Shown piece after piece: positions 25,617-32,836 of a stretch of DNA of 33,015 bases. Where the stretch lies: contig JAFPAQ010000030.1 of the NCBI GenBank assembly GCA_017424235.1, positions 1 through 33,015 of the forward strand, in the 5' to 3' direction. The position numbers and the translations under genes were made by a program. This DNA is from Lachnospiraceae bacterium (GTDB lineage Bacteria; Bacillota; Clostridia; Lachnospirales; Lachnospiraceae). A model generated the notes under the pieces. It was not told where the DNA came from and did not search any database. It was given only the letters and a program-made list of their open reading frames with translations. Positions within the stretch are counted from its first letter, which is position 1; each line of letters opens with the position of its first letter.

Positions 25617-25817
25617 TTATTTAATTGACTCTTCGTAGTTTTTAACCATTCGTCTTACCATCTCACCGCCGATTGAACCAGCTTCTCTTGATGTTAAATC
25701 TCCGTTATAACCTTCCTTAAGGTTAACACCTAATTCACTTGCTACTTCTGTCTTAAATTTATCCATTGCTGCCTTTGCTTCCGGAACTTCTACTCTGTTT
25801 GATCTACTTGATGACAT
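25617..25817 (-). CDS. Small acid-soluble spore protein, alpha/beta type
   Basis: These proteins coat DNA in the dormant spore, protect it from UV and heat, and are later broken down as an amino acid source. The 66-residue protein has both family signatures: KTEVASELGV, which includes the germination protease site, and LTSREAGSIGGEMVRRMV near the C-terminus. The frame is open to 25832, but GGAGGT lies seven bases before ATG 25817, which gives the usual MSSSRSNRVEVPEAK start. It shows that the organism is a spore former. It stands alone with its own terminator and a possible forespore promoter. Confidence 0.96.
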   Translation of the reverse strand: MSSSRSNRVEVPEAKAAMDKFKTEVASELGVNLKEGYNGDLTSREAGSIGGEMVRRMVKNYEESIK

Positions 25818-25829
25818 ATCAATTACCTC

Positions 25830-25932
25830 CATAAAACTTTTTATGATTTGTTATCATTTCCAAAATCTATTTTCAAAGATAAGTTTCATCACTTATCTTA
25901 ATCCTAGTATTAACACTATAAAAAGTTTTATG
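25830..25932. repeat. Widely spaced 15-bp inverted repeat around the spore gene leader
   Basis: CATAAAACTTTTTAT (25830-25844) and its exact reverse complement (25918-25932) are 73 bases apart. The gene-proximal arm touches the GGAGGT ribosome site; the distal arm lies in the candidate promoter. Confidence 0.6.
25876..25899 (-). promoter_or_regulatory. Hairpin at the predicted 5' end of the spore protein mRNA
   Basis: AAGATAAGT and ACTTATCTT form a perfect nine-base-pair stem with a six-base loop. It begins about where transcription from the candidate promoter would start, so it may be a 5'-terminal stabilising hairpin. Confidence 0.5.
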
Positions 25933-25933
25933 A
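25905..25933 (-). promoter_or_regulatory. Possible sigma-G (forespore) promoter of the spore protein gene
   Basis: TCATA (25929-25933), 17 bases, then AATACTA (25905-25911). Each box differs by one base from the Bacillus subtilis sigma-G pattern as I recall it (GHATR and CATWHTA). This fits the forespore-only expression of such genes. Confidence 0.45.
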
Positions 25934-25967
25934 ATGGTATTTATTTGATTTTTTTCTTGTTTTTTCC

Positions 25968-27080
25968 TTAAAATCTGTTTTTATAATCGCCCTGGTCAAG
26001 TCCTATAAAATTTCGGTATATCTTTAAAAATACCTGCATTATATCAGGGTCGAACAGGCTGCCTGCTCCTGCCTCCATGTAGTCAAGGCTCTGTTCAAGA
26101 GGTATAGGCTGCTTATATGCCCTTTCTCCAAGCATTGCATCAAATACATCAACTATCTTGACAATCCTTGCAGATAAAGGTATTTCTTCACCCTTTAATC
26201 CCTTTGGATAACCTGTTCCGTCCCAATTTTCATGATGATACCATGCAATATCTATTGCCATATTGACAAAATCATTCTTTTCAACACCGTCATATATATC
26301 AATAAGTGTCATTGCCCCAAGCTCAGCATGTGTACTCATTATTGTTCTTTCTTCATTTGTAAGGGGTGCATTCTTAAGCAAAATCCTGTCAGTTATCATT
26401 ATTTTACCTATATCATGCAATCCTGCACTGGACTCTATCGTATCAATAAAATCATCTGTAATTCTGTCTTCAAACTTTGGTGACATCTGCATTCCCTGTG
26501 CAAGTATCCTGCTGTTATAAGGAATATTGCGATAATGCGAACCACTTACGCACTCTCTGTTCTCTACCAGTCGTGCAAGGGCTGTCATGATATTTTTCTG
26601 CTCAATTCTAAGCTTTTCCATCTGTCTTGCAACAACGGTACTAAGATTTCTATTATTTTCCTCCAGATCCTTTTGCATAGAATACAGCTTGAGATGTGTA
26701 TCAATACGCATCTGTACTTCTGTCTGGTCAAAAGGCTTGGGTATATAATCAACCGCTCCAAGTGCAAAGCCCTGACTGAGATCGGAGGCAGTATCCATGG
26801 CAGATATAAAAATGACCGGTATATCTCTGGTATATGCATCTTTTTTCAGCATTGAACAAAATGTAAATCCATCAATTTCAGGCATTGAAATATCTGACAA
26901 AATTACCTGAGGCAGACTTTCACTTTCCTGCAAAATCTGCAAAGCCTCTTTTACACTTTGCGCCCTGAGTGGCTTATATCCCATATTTTTAATAATTTCT
27001 TCTAATATTATAAGATTAACTTCAACATCATCTACTATAAGAATTTTTATCTCTTTATCTTTTAATTCCGGCATCCCCAT
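25968..27080 (-). CDS. Response regulator with HD-GYP domain (probable c-di-GMP phosphodiesterase)
   Basis: A receiver domain followed by an HD-GYP domain. Counting from the first possible ATG (27113), the acidic pocket is at Asp28-Asp29, the phosphorylated Asp is 74 (ILSDISMPEIDG) and the conserved Lys is 126. A coiled linker (about 140-180) leads to the catalytic domain with ENRECVSGSHYRN, LHDIGKIMI (HD at 233-234) and HHENWDGTGYPKG (293-305), all intact, so hydrolysis of c-di-GMP is likely. The start is uncertain: ATG 27113 lacks a well-spaced ribosome site, while ATG 27080 has AAAGGA 12 bases upstream and is used here. It is the last gene of the signalling operon, close behind the kinase that may phosphorylate it. 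Confidence 0.9.
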   Translation of the reverse strand: MGMPELKDKEIKILIVDDVEVNLIILEEIIKNMGYKPLRAQSVKEALQILQESESLPQVILSDISMPEIDGFTFCSMLKKDAYTRDIPVIFISAMDTASDLSQGFALGAVDYIPKPFDQTEVQMRIDTHLKLYSMQKDLEENNRNLSTVVARQMEKLRIEQKNIMTALARLVENRECVSGSHYRNIPYNSRILAQGMQMSPKFEDRITDDFIDTIESSAGLHDIGKIMITDRILLKNAPLTNEERTIMSTHAELGAMTLIDIYDGVEKNDFVNMAIDIAWYHHENWDGTGYPKGLKGEEIPLSARIVKIVDVFDAMLGERAYKQPIPLEQSLDYMEAGAGSLFDPDIMQVFLKIYRNFIGLDQGDYKNRF

Positions 27081-27127
27081 TTTATACCAGCGTCCTTTCC
27101 GTAACCCGAACATCCTTTGCGTTGTAT

Positions 27128-28582
27128 TTACATCACAATGTCTTTTATCTCTTCACGAAGCATTTCTTTTACCCGTTCTGAACATTCTCTGGATTTTTCA
27201 TAATCAGATTTTCGTATAGACATTTCCATTCTGAATACTGCCCTTTGAAGCTCCTTTGAACCACCAGCGGTAAGCTGTTTTACAGTTGCCGCAAAGCTTT
27301 CTGTCTTCTGCCAGTTATCCATATCCATACTAATATTCATCTTTTCAAAATAATTTCTGATTTCACGTTTATTTATATCACTGCCAAATTCATACATAAG
27401 ATCCTGTTCAGCAACTATCTTATTTACATTAGTTGAAGATTTCCATGTTCTTATCGGAGACTCCTCAATATGTTCTTCATCATTTGGCTCAAGTTTGAGT
27501 CTTATGGTGAAATTAAAGCTCGAACCTTTTCCCTTCTCACCATCTGCCCATATTTTTCCCTTCATCATATTTACAAGCTCTTTAGTTATCGAAAGTCCCA
27601 AACCGGTACCTCCAAATTTTCTTGTAATGGATGCATCTACCTGCGAAAAGCTCTTAAACAGCTTATCCTTATCCTCCTGGGCAAGACCTATTCCGGTATC
27701 AACTACCATAAAAAACAGTTCAATTTCATCGTCAAGCTTCATATTTAATGTAACTTCTATTCCTACATAACCCTGTTCTGTAAATTTTACTGCATTAGAA
27801 ACAAGATTGTTCAGTATCTGGGTAAGCCTTAATTCATCACCTATAACTTTGTCAGGTATATCATTAGCTACATTCAGCATAAAACGCAGACCTTTTCTTT
27901 TGGTAAGCGTTGTAAACATTTTTTCTACCTTTGACATAAGATCATAAAATGAAAATGGCTTTTCCTCTATCTGAAACTTACCTGCTTCAAGTTTTGAAAA
28001 ATCAAGGATATTGTTTATTATACCCTCCATTGTCGAACAACAGTCCAATATCATCTTAAGGTACCCTGTCTTTTGAAAATCCTTTTCATTTTCAAGCAAA
28101 ATCTCTGTATGACCTTTTATTCCATTAACAGGAGTCCTGAGTTCATGTGTTACATTCGCCACAAACGCATCTCTTGCCTTCATGGATTCCTGCATCTTTA
28201 TAGTAGTTTCTTCTACTTTTTTAATACTCTCTTTATATCTGGTCATATCAACTGCAGTACATACATAGACATTTTCTTTTTCCATAAAAGTTATTCTAAG
28301 CTCAACCGGAAAACATGTCTTATTCTTTCTGTAAATTACAGTCTCAATTATATCATCATTTGTATATGCCTGCGAAAGCTTTACATTGCCAGACTCAAGC
28401 ACAAAAGTACCAGTGAGTACCTCACCTATAAATTTTCCCTCTAATTCATCAGCAGTATATCCGGTAAGTTCAAGAAGCCTCTCATTGCAGAAATCCATTT
28501 TGCCACTCTTATCATATCGAATAACACATTCCTGACTATGATTTAATATGAAAAATAATAGTTGTTCTTTGTTCTCTACCAT
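27128..28582 (-). CDS. Cytoplasmic PAS histidine kinase with a phosphotransfer-like tail
   Basis: A 484-residue kinase without membrane helices. A PAS sensor domain covers about residues 5-115 (MDFCNERLLELTGYTADELE). The dimerisation domain has the H-box VANVTHELRTPVNGIKG with His146. The ATPase domain is complete: N-box NNLVSNAVKF, G1 DTGIGL, F-box LFKSFSQVDAS and G2 GGTGLGLSI. After about residue 390 an extra helical region resembles an HPt domain, AATVKQLTAGG...ELQRAVFRMEMSIRKSDYE, but has Ala432 where the phosphorylated His would be. It lies between cheW and the HD-GYP regulator; the latter and the stand-alone receiver are obvious candidate partners. Confidence 0.92.
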   Translation of the reverse strand: MVENKEQLLFFILNHSQECVIRYDKSGKMDFCNERLLELTGYTADELEGKFIGEVLTGTFVLESGNVKLSQAYTNDDIIETVIYRKNKTCFPVELRITFMEKENVYVCTAVDMTRYKESIKKVEETTIKMQESMKARDAFVANVTHELRTPVNGIKGHTEILLENEKDFQKTGYLKMILDCCSTMEGIINNILDFSKLEAGKFQIEEKPFSFYDLMSKVEKMFTTLTKRKGLRFMLNVANDIPDKVIGDELRLTQILNNLVSNAVKFTEQGYVGIEVTLNMKLDDEIELFFMVVDTGIGLAQEDKDKLFKSFSQVDASITRKFGGTGLGLSITKELVNMMKGKIWADGEKGKGSSFNFTIRLKLEPNDEEHIEESPIRTWKSSTNVNKIVAEQDLMYEFGSDINKREIRNYFEKMNISMDMDNWQKTESFAATVKQLTAGGSKELQRAVFRMEMSIRKSDYEKSRECSERVKEMLREEIKDIVM

Positions 28583-28660
28583 CTATACATCATACCTTTC
28601 CCTCAAAATCAAATTTATTTATACGATAATGCTAATAACCATGCAGAAGTTCTTTTCATA

Positions 28661-29197
28661 CTATTCTTCCTCTTCTTCTGTCATATCATCAAAATCAAGC
28701 GCCTCATCACTCAACAGTTTTACGGGGTCAAGCAAAAGCTTCACTCCCCCCTCCATCTTACCTATACCACGTATAAATTTACTTTGAGTTGTCTCTTTGG
28801 AATTGTTACTATTATGTGTAATATTTGGAGGTGGCAGAATATCTTTTTCTTCAATAGAAACTACTTCTGCTATATTTTCAATAATAAGACCTACCTCTAC
28901 AGACTGCACTTCAATAACAATAATGCAGGTTCTGTCATTGTATTCAAATGATTCCTTTCCAAATCGGTCAGCTACATCAATTACAGGAATTATTTTTCCT
29001 CTCAGATTAATAAGTCCTCTGATAAAATGCTCTACCTCAGGTATTGGTGCAATTGGCTGCATCTGGATAATCTCATTAACATATTTCAATTCTATCCCAA
29101 ACACATCACTTCCAACCTTAAAAGTCATGTATTTTCCCTGTCTTATATCTTCCTTTTCCTGCTCCTGTACAGTAGTTTCTTCTAATAGTTCTTCCAT
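28661..29197 (-). CDS. cheW: CheW-like coupling protein
   Basis: CheW links chemoreceptors to the CheA kinase. The 178-residue protein has the double-barrel fold pattern: TFKVGSDVFGIELKYVNEII, IRGLINLRGKIIPVIDV (residues 59-75) and EVGLIIENIAEVVSI. Two additions are unusual: an acidic N-terminal extension of about 20 residues, and an acidic tail ending DDMTEEEEE. No CheA or chemoreceptor gene is present here, so its partners must be encoded elsewhere. It lies between the stand-alone receiver gene and the kinase gene. Confidence 0.92.
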   Translation of the reverse strand: MEELLEETTVQEQEKEDIRQGKYMTFKVGSDVFGIELKYVNEIIQMQPIAPIPEVEHFIRGLINLRGKIIPVIDVADRFGKESFEYNDRTCIIVIEVQSVEVGLIIENIAEVVSIEEKDILPPPNITHNSNNSKETTQSKFIRGIGKMEGGVKLLLDPVKLLSDEALDFDDMTEEEEE

Positions 29198-29233
29198 AGT
29201 AATCCCCTTTCAAATATATTCCCCTATCCGGAA

Positions 29234-29626
29234 CTAAATCAGTCCAAGCTTCTGAAGAGTACTCTTAAGTCCATCCATATCTATAGGCTTTGCACAGTAA
29301 ACTGTACATCCCAGTTCAAATGCCTTCTTAACATTTTTTTCTTCATTTAAAGCTGTTGTCATTATTACCTTGGCCTGCTTTTCGGGTGGTATCTTGTTTT
29401 CCTTCTCCAGTTTACGAATATTTGATAATGCCTGATATCCATCCATTATAGGCATCATTACATCAAGACAAATCAAATCATATGGATTGTCTTCTTCTAA
29501 TGCCATCATAAATGCATCTATAGCTTCCATTCCATCTACAGTTACATCACACTCTCCATACACAGAAAGAAATTTAAGTATAACTTTTCTACTTGCAAAA
29601 TCATCTTCTGCTATTAGTATTCTCAT
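29234..29626 (-). CDS. Stand-alone receiver (CheY-like) protein
   Basis: A 130-residue single-domain receiver. It has the acidic pocket IAEDD (residues 7-9), phosphorylated Asp55 (LICLDVMMPIMDG), the Thr at 90-91 and Lys113 in YCAKPI, so it should be phosphorylatable. There is no output domain. GGAGG lies six bases before the ATG. It sits directly behind cheB, whose own receiver is degenerate. It may be a CheY, a phosphate sink or a relay partner of the PAS kinase; the sequence alone does not decide. Confidence 0.92.
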   Translation of the reverse strand: MRILIAEDDFASRKVILKFLSVYGECDVTVDGMEAIDAFMMALEEDNPYDLICLDVMMPIMDGYQALSNIRKLEKENKIPPEKQAKVIMTTALNEEKNVKKAFELGCTVYCAKPIDMDGLKSTLQKLGLI

Positions 29627-29640
29627 AGTAATCCTCCATT

Positions 29641-30660
29641 CTACTTATTTTTATCTAATAAATAATATATTTTACTTGCTATATTTTCTAATGCCACCTG
29701 CCACATTACTGCACCTATATCATAGGCCGCCTTGGGCATTCCATAAACCACGCAGCTTTTTTCATCCTGACCAATGGTTCTTGCTCCTGCTCTTCTCATA
29801 TCAAGAAGTCCCTTTGCTCCATCTTGTCCCATTCCGGTTAAAATAACACCAATAGCATCCTTTCCGGCAACTCTTGCAACTGATTGGAACATGGCATCAA
29901 CAGATGGACAATGACCGCTTACCTTTTCACCTGCCCTGCATTCCACCTGATAAAAACCATTGACTTTAACCAGTCTCAAATGCTTATCACCAGGTGCCAA
30001 AAGAACCTGCCCTCTTTTTACAATATCACCGGATTTAGCTTCCTTGACACTTACCTCACATTCATTATCAAGTCTCTGTGCATACATCCTGGTAAAACCC
30101 TCAGGCATATGCTGTACCATTATCACTCCGGGAATATCCTTTTTAAATCCACTAATAACCTTTGCAATTGCCTCTGTGCCTCCTGTTGAAGCTCCAATGG
30201 CAATGACAGTTTTCTCATTCTGACCAAACATCTCCAGGTCACTGTCACATTTTGTATTCGCATTGTCTTTCCAATCAGGATAAACTGCTTTTTTTATCCT
30301 CTCAGGTATATTTTCATAATTAAGCGAATTATATGCATCCGGCATACATTCATAATATGTAATAAAGTCTGTTGCACCTGCATCATATGCCATTTCCTCA
30401 CATCTGGGTTCAGCAAGAATAATTGCAGGCATTGGATGCTGCGGCATAAGCCTTTCCAAAAAAGTAATACCGTCCATTCTCGGCAGTTCATTTTCCAGAA
30501 TCATTATATCCGGATCACAGTCTATTATTCGGTCTCTCGCATCATAGGCATTACCTGCCTCCGCTACTATATCAAGTTCAGTATCAGAATCAATAATATT
30601 CCTTAAAGCACATATAAGTTCATATGCTCCTGCAACCAGCAGAACTTTAATATTTGCCAT
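29641..30660 (-). CDS. cheB: CheB protein-glutamate methylesterase with a degenerate receiver
   Basis: CheB removes methyl groups from, and deamidates, chemoreceptors. The 339-residue protein keeps the two-domain layout. The esterase triad is intact: Ser158 (GASTGG), His184 (VQHMPEGFT) and Asp280 (LTGMGQDGAKG). The receiver, however, has VLLVAGA where VDDS is normal, Glu56 in place of the phosphorylated Asp (ILENELPRMDG), and Tyr at the conserved Lys position, so it should not be phosphorylated. The frame is open to a TTG at 30675, but GGAGG lies upstream of ATG 30660 at normal spacing and the product MANIKVLLV is normal. It lies 26 bases after cheR. Confidence 0.93.
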   Translation of the reverse strand: MANIKVLLVAGAYELICALRNIIDSDTELDIVAEAGNAYDARDRIIDCDPDIMILENELPRMDGITFLERLMPQHPMPAIILAEPRCEEMAYDAGATDFITYYECMPDAYNSLNYENIPERIKKAVYPDWKDNANTKCDSDLEMFGQNEKTVIAIGASTGGTEAIAKVISGFKKDIPGVIMVQHMPEGFTRMYAQRLDNECEVSVKEAKSGDIVKRGQVLLAPGDKHLRLVKVNGFYQVECRAGEKVSGHCPSVDAMFQSVARVAGKDAIGVILTGMGQDGAKGLLDMRRAGARTIGQDEKSCVVYGMPKAAYDIGAVMWQVALENIASKIYYLLDKNK

Positions 30661-30686
30661 ACCCATTCCCTCCAAATTGTAACCAT

Positions 30687-31490
30687 TTATTTTCTATATA
30701 TAGATGGCTGCACATATCTGAATTTAGTATTTGTCTGGGTAATAGACTCTGTTGAACCTATAAATAAATAACCCCCCGGCTCTAATACTTCATATATATT
30801 ATCCAAAAGCTTCTGTTTTGTTTTTTCATCAAAATATATCATTACATTTCTTATAAAAACAATGTGTAAAGGCTTTCTAAAAGGTAATGTACTCATAAGA
30901 TTAAACTGTCTGAATAAAACCTCTCTCTTTAATTCATCTTTTACCATGTACTGTTTATCATTTATCTGTTTAAAAAATCTGCGCACATAATGCTCCGGAA
31001 GATTTTCAACTGAATCCTTGGAATATATTCCCTTAACTGCTTTTTCCAAAACACTAGTATCAATATCAGTTGCAAGTATCTTGGTATCCCACTTATTATG
31101 CTCAAGTCCCAAATAGTCCATACACAGCATTGCAAGTGTATATGGTTCTTCACCGGAAGAAGAGGCTGCGCACCATATTCTCCAGTCATGTGTATTCTGT
31201 GTTCTTTCTTTAAGCTCCGGAAAGACACTCTTTTTAAGATAAAGAAACTGCTCATATTCACGCCAGAAATAAGTATGATTGGTTGTAAGTGTATTCATGA
31301 GAGTTTCTGCTTCAGGACCTGTTGGATATTTTTCTACAATATCCATAAATTCATTGTATGACTTGTATCCATTTCTTTGCATATAATTATCCAGTCTGCC
31401 CTGTATCAGAACCTTTTTATCACTCAGATTGATTCCTGATTTTCTTTTCATATATACAACAATCCGCTCAAATTCCTGCTGTGAAATCAT
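30687..31490 (-). CDS. cheR: CheR protein-glutamate methyltransferase
   Basis: CheR methylates receptor glutamates using S-adenosylmethionine. The 267-residue protein has the helical N-terminal domain (TTNHTYFWREYEQF near residues 69-82), the cofactor site IWCAASSSGEEPYTLAM (106-121), ATDID (140-144) and the NPPY-like IRNVMIYF (213-220). TPR or other fusions are absent. The start is fixed by an in-frame stop directly before ATG 31490; a GAAAGG site is a rather long 14 bases upstream. It is the first gene of the signalling operon, about 95 bases behind the promoter -10. Confidence 0.95.
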   Translation of the reverse strand: MISQQEFERIVVYMKRKSGINLSDKKVLIQGRLDNYMQRNGYKSYNEFMDIVEKYPTGPEAETLMNTLTTNHTYFWREYEQFLYLKKSVFPELKERTQNTHDWRIWCAASSSGEEPYTLAMLCMDYLGLEHNKWDTKILATDIDTSVLEKAVKGIYSKDSVENLPEHYVRRFFKQINDKQYMVKDELKREVLFRQFNLMSTLPFRKPLHIVFIRNVMIYFDEKTKQKLLDNIYEVLEPGGYLFIGSTESITQTNTKFRYVQPSIYRK

Positions 31491-31511
31491 TTATATGAAC
31501 CATACCTTTCT

Positions 31512-31535
31512 GTTACATACATATCAACATGTAAC
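31512..31535 (-). promoter_or_regulatory. Hairpin before the cheR ribosome site
   Basis: GTTACAT and ATGTAAC form a seven-base-pair stem with a 10-base loop, ending one base before the GAAAGG ribosome site at 31505-31510. It may influence translation of the first gene of the operon. Confidence 0.4.
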
Positions 31536-31585
31536 TTATTTTAAATTATCTGTCTTTTTTCTCTATTGTACGCATTATATTAATA

Positions 31586-31614
31586 ATTATAGCATTATTA
31601 CATAATATTGTCAA
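31586..31614 (-). promoter_or_regulatory. Consensus promoter of the signalling operon
   Basis: A perfect TTGACA (31609-31614), 17 bases, then a perfect TATAAT (31586-31591) with an extended TG motif. It should be a strong housekeeping (sigma-A) promoter. Its -35 overlaps the end of the upstream terminator's T run. Confidence 0.85.
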
Positions 31615-31667
31615 AAAAAAGGTTCTAAAACCTTTAACTTTATCAGCTAAAAATTTTAGAACCTTTT
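31613..31667 (-). terminator. Terminator of the DJ-1 gene
   Basis: AAAAGGTTCTAAAA and TTTTAGAACCTTTT form a perfect 14-base-pair stem with a 23-base loop, followed by more Ts on the minus strand. It starts four bases after the stop codon. Confidence 0.85.
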
Positions 31668-31670
31668 ATT

Positions 31671-32219
31671 TTATAAGTACACTATTTTTTTGCCAAGCGC
31701 ATCAGCAGTTGGTCTGTCTGTCAAAGTGGCAACTATTTCAAGTCCAAAATCAATAGATGTGCCCATACCGCGACTTGTGATAACATTTCCATCATGTGAA
31801 ACCTTGTCAAACACTACCTGTGCACCCTTTAATTCATCTTCCATACCCGGGTAAATACATGCTTTTCTTCCCTCTACAAATCCAAGATGACCAAATATCC
31901 TTGGTGCTGCACATATAGCTGCTATAAGTTTGCCTGAATCGTAAAACTCTTTTAACTTATCAGTAAGCATGGTACATGCTTCAAGATTGTCCACACCGGC
32001 AAGTCCACCCGGACATATCAAAATATCATAGCTGTCAAAATCTGCGTCTTTTATCGCTTTATTCATTTCAACTGTAATACCATGAGAACCTGTAACTGTG
32101 CTATTGTTATCGATTGCAACACATTCAATCTCAATTCCTGCACGTCTCAATAAATCTACTACGGTAAGGGCTTCTATCTCCTCATATCCTTTTCCAAAAA
32201 ATATTCCTGCTTTTTTCAT
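31671..32219 (-). CDS. DJ-1/PfpI family protein
   Basis: A 182-residue protein of the DJ-1/ThiJ/YajL branch. KKAGIFFGKGYEEIEALTVVD is the family N-terminus, with the Glu (EE) that activates the nucleophile. AAICAAPRIFG carries the nucleophilic Cys in the elbow, and ITSRGMGTSIDFGLEIV the conserved C-terminal stretch. Members act as glyoxalases, deglycases or stress-linked chaperones, and the true activity is debated; I do not assign one. It follows the CYTH gene by 37 bases, with GGAG before its ATG, and ends at a strong terminator. Confidence 0.93.
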   Translation of the reverse strand: MKKAGIFFGKGYEEIEALTVVDLLRRAGIEIECVAIDNNSTVTGSHGITVEMNKAIKDADFDSYDILICPGGLAGVDNLEACTMLTDKLKEFYDSGKLIAAICAAPRIFGHLGFVEGRKACIYPGMEDELKGAQVVFDKVSHDGNVITSRGMGTSIDFGLEIVATLTDRPTADALGKKIVYL

Positions 32220-32256
32220 TTTCGCTCCATTCTGCCATTATTATGGCTCAATTAAT

Positions 32257-32754
32257 CTACAGTTTCTTCATTGCCATATTTGAATTATGATAAGCTGTAT
32301 CCATAGTCACATCCTGATCAAACCATTCAGGCGGTATAAATGCATCTGCCATTTCTATTGATGGAAATTCCACTTCTGCCATTATCAATGGTGCAAAAGG
32401 TGCCTCAAAAATATCAAGCTCAATCTTTAACTTTGGCATTTTTACAGGCAGATAATCATCTTTAAACATTGGATTTTCAATAGGTATAATATATCTTTTC
32501 TTTGAAATAATATTTCCATCTGCCTTTGCAAGTAAATGTTCATAGGCTTCCTTATCCAAAGGCAGATTATACTCTTCTCTTGCCATAAGCCCACTGCCCT
32601 TATAAGTAAGATAATACTTATCATTTGACCTGCGCACTCTGACCACAGGCGCAATATTCAGATATGCCTGTTCAATAATCTTGCAAGGATAAGAATCCAA
32701 ATTCGGCGGTAATTCTTTCAGAGTATATTTTCTTTCGATTTCCATATTCTCCAT
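32257..32754 (-). CDS. CYTH-domain protein
   Basis: CYTH enzymes act on triphosphate compounds, for example tripolyphosphate or thiamine triphosphate, or form cAMP. The 165-residue protein has the N-terminal ExExK motif (EIERKYTL), basic tunnel residues in VVRVRRSNDKYYLTYKG, and the acidic LKIELDIFEAP and MAEVEFPS strands that bind metal. Size and motifs suit a small single-domain triphosphatase. Substrate cannot be decided from sequence. ATG 32754 has AAGGA at a normal distance; a second ATG nine bases further on is less likely. Confidence 0.88.
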   Translation of the reverse strand: MENMEIERKYTLKELPPNLDSYPCKIIEQAYLNIAPVVRVRRSNDKYYLTYKGSGLMAREEYNLPLDKEAYEHLLAKADGNIISKKRYIIPIENPMFKDDYLPVKMPKLKIELDIFEAPFAPLIMAEVEFPSIEMADAFIPPEWFDQDVTMDTAYHNSNMAMKKL

Positions 32755-32836
32755 TAGTTTTTCATCCTTTCCACCATTAATTCTAACTTACATTAATCTC
32801 TAATGCAAACTTCTTTTCTATTGCTTTTAAGTATTT

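Noticed and set aside
28073-28444. 123-codon plus-strand reading frame inside the PAS kinase gene
   Set aside because: Antisense to a complete histidine kinase; no ribosome site and a low-complexity Phe/Ile/Tyr-rich product.
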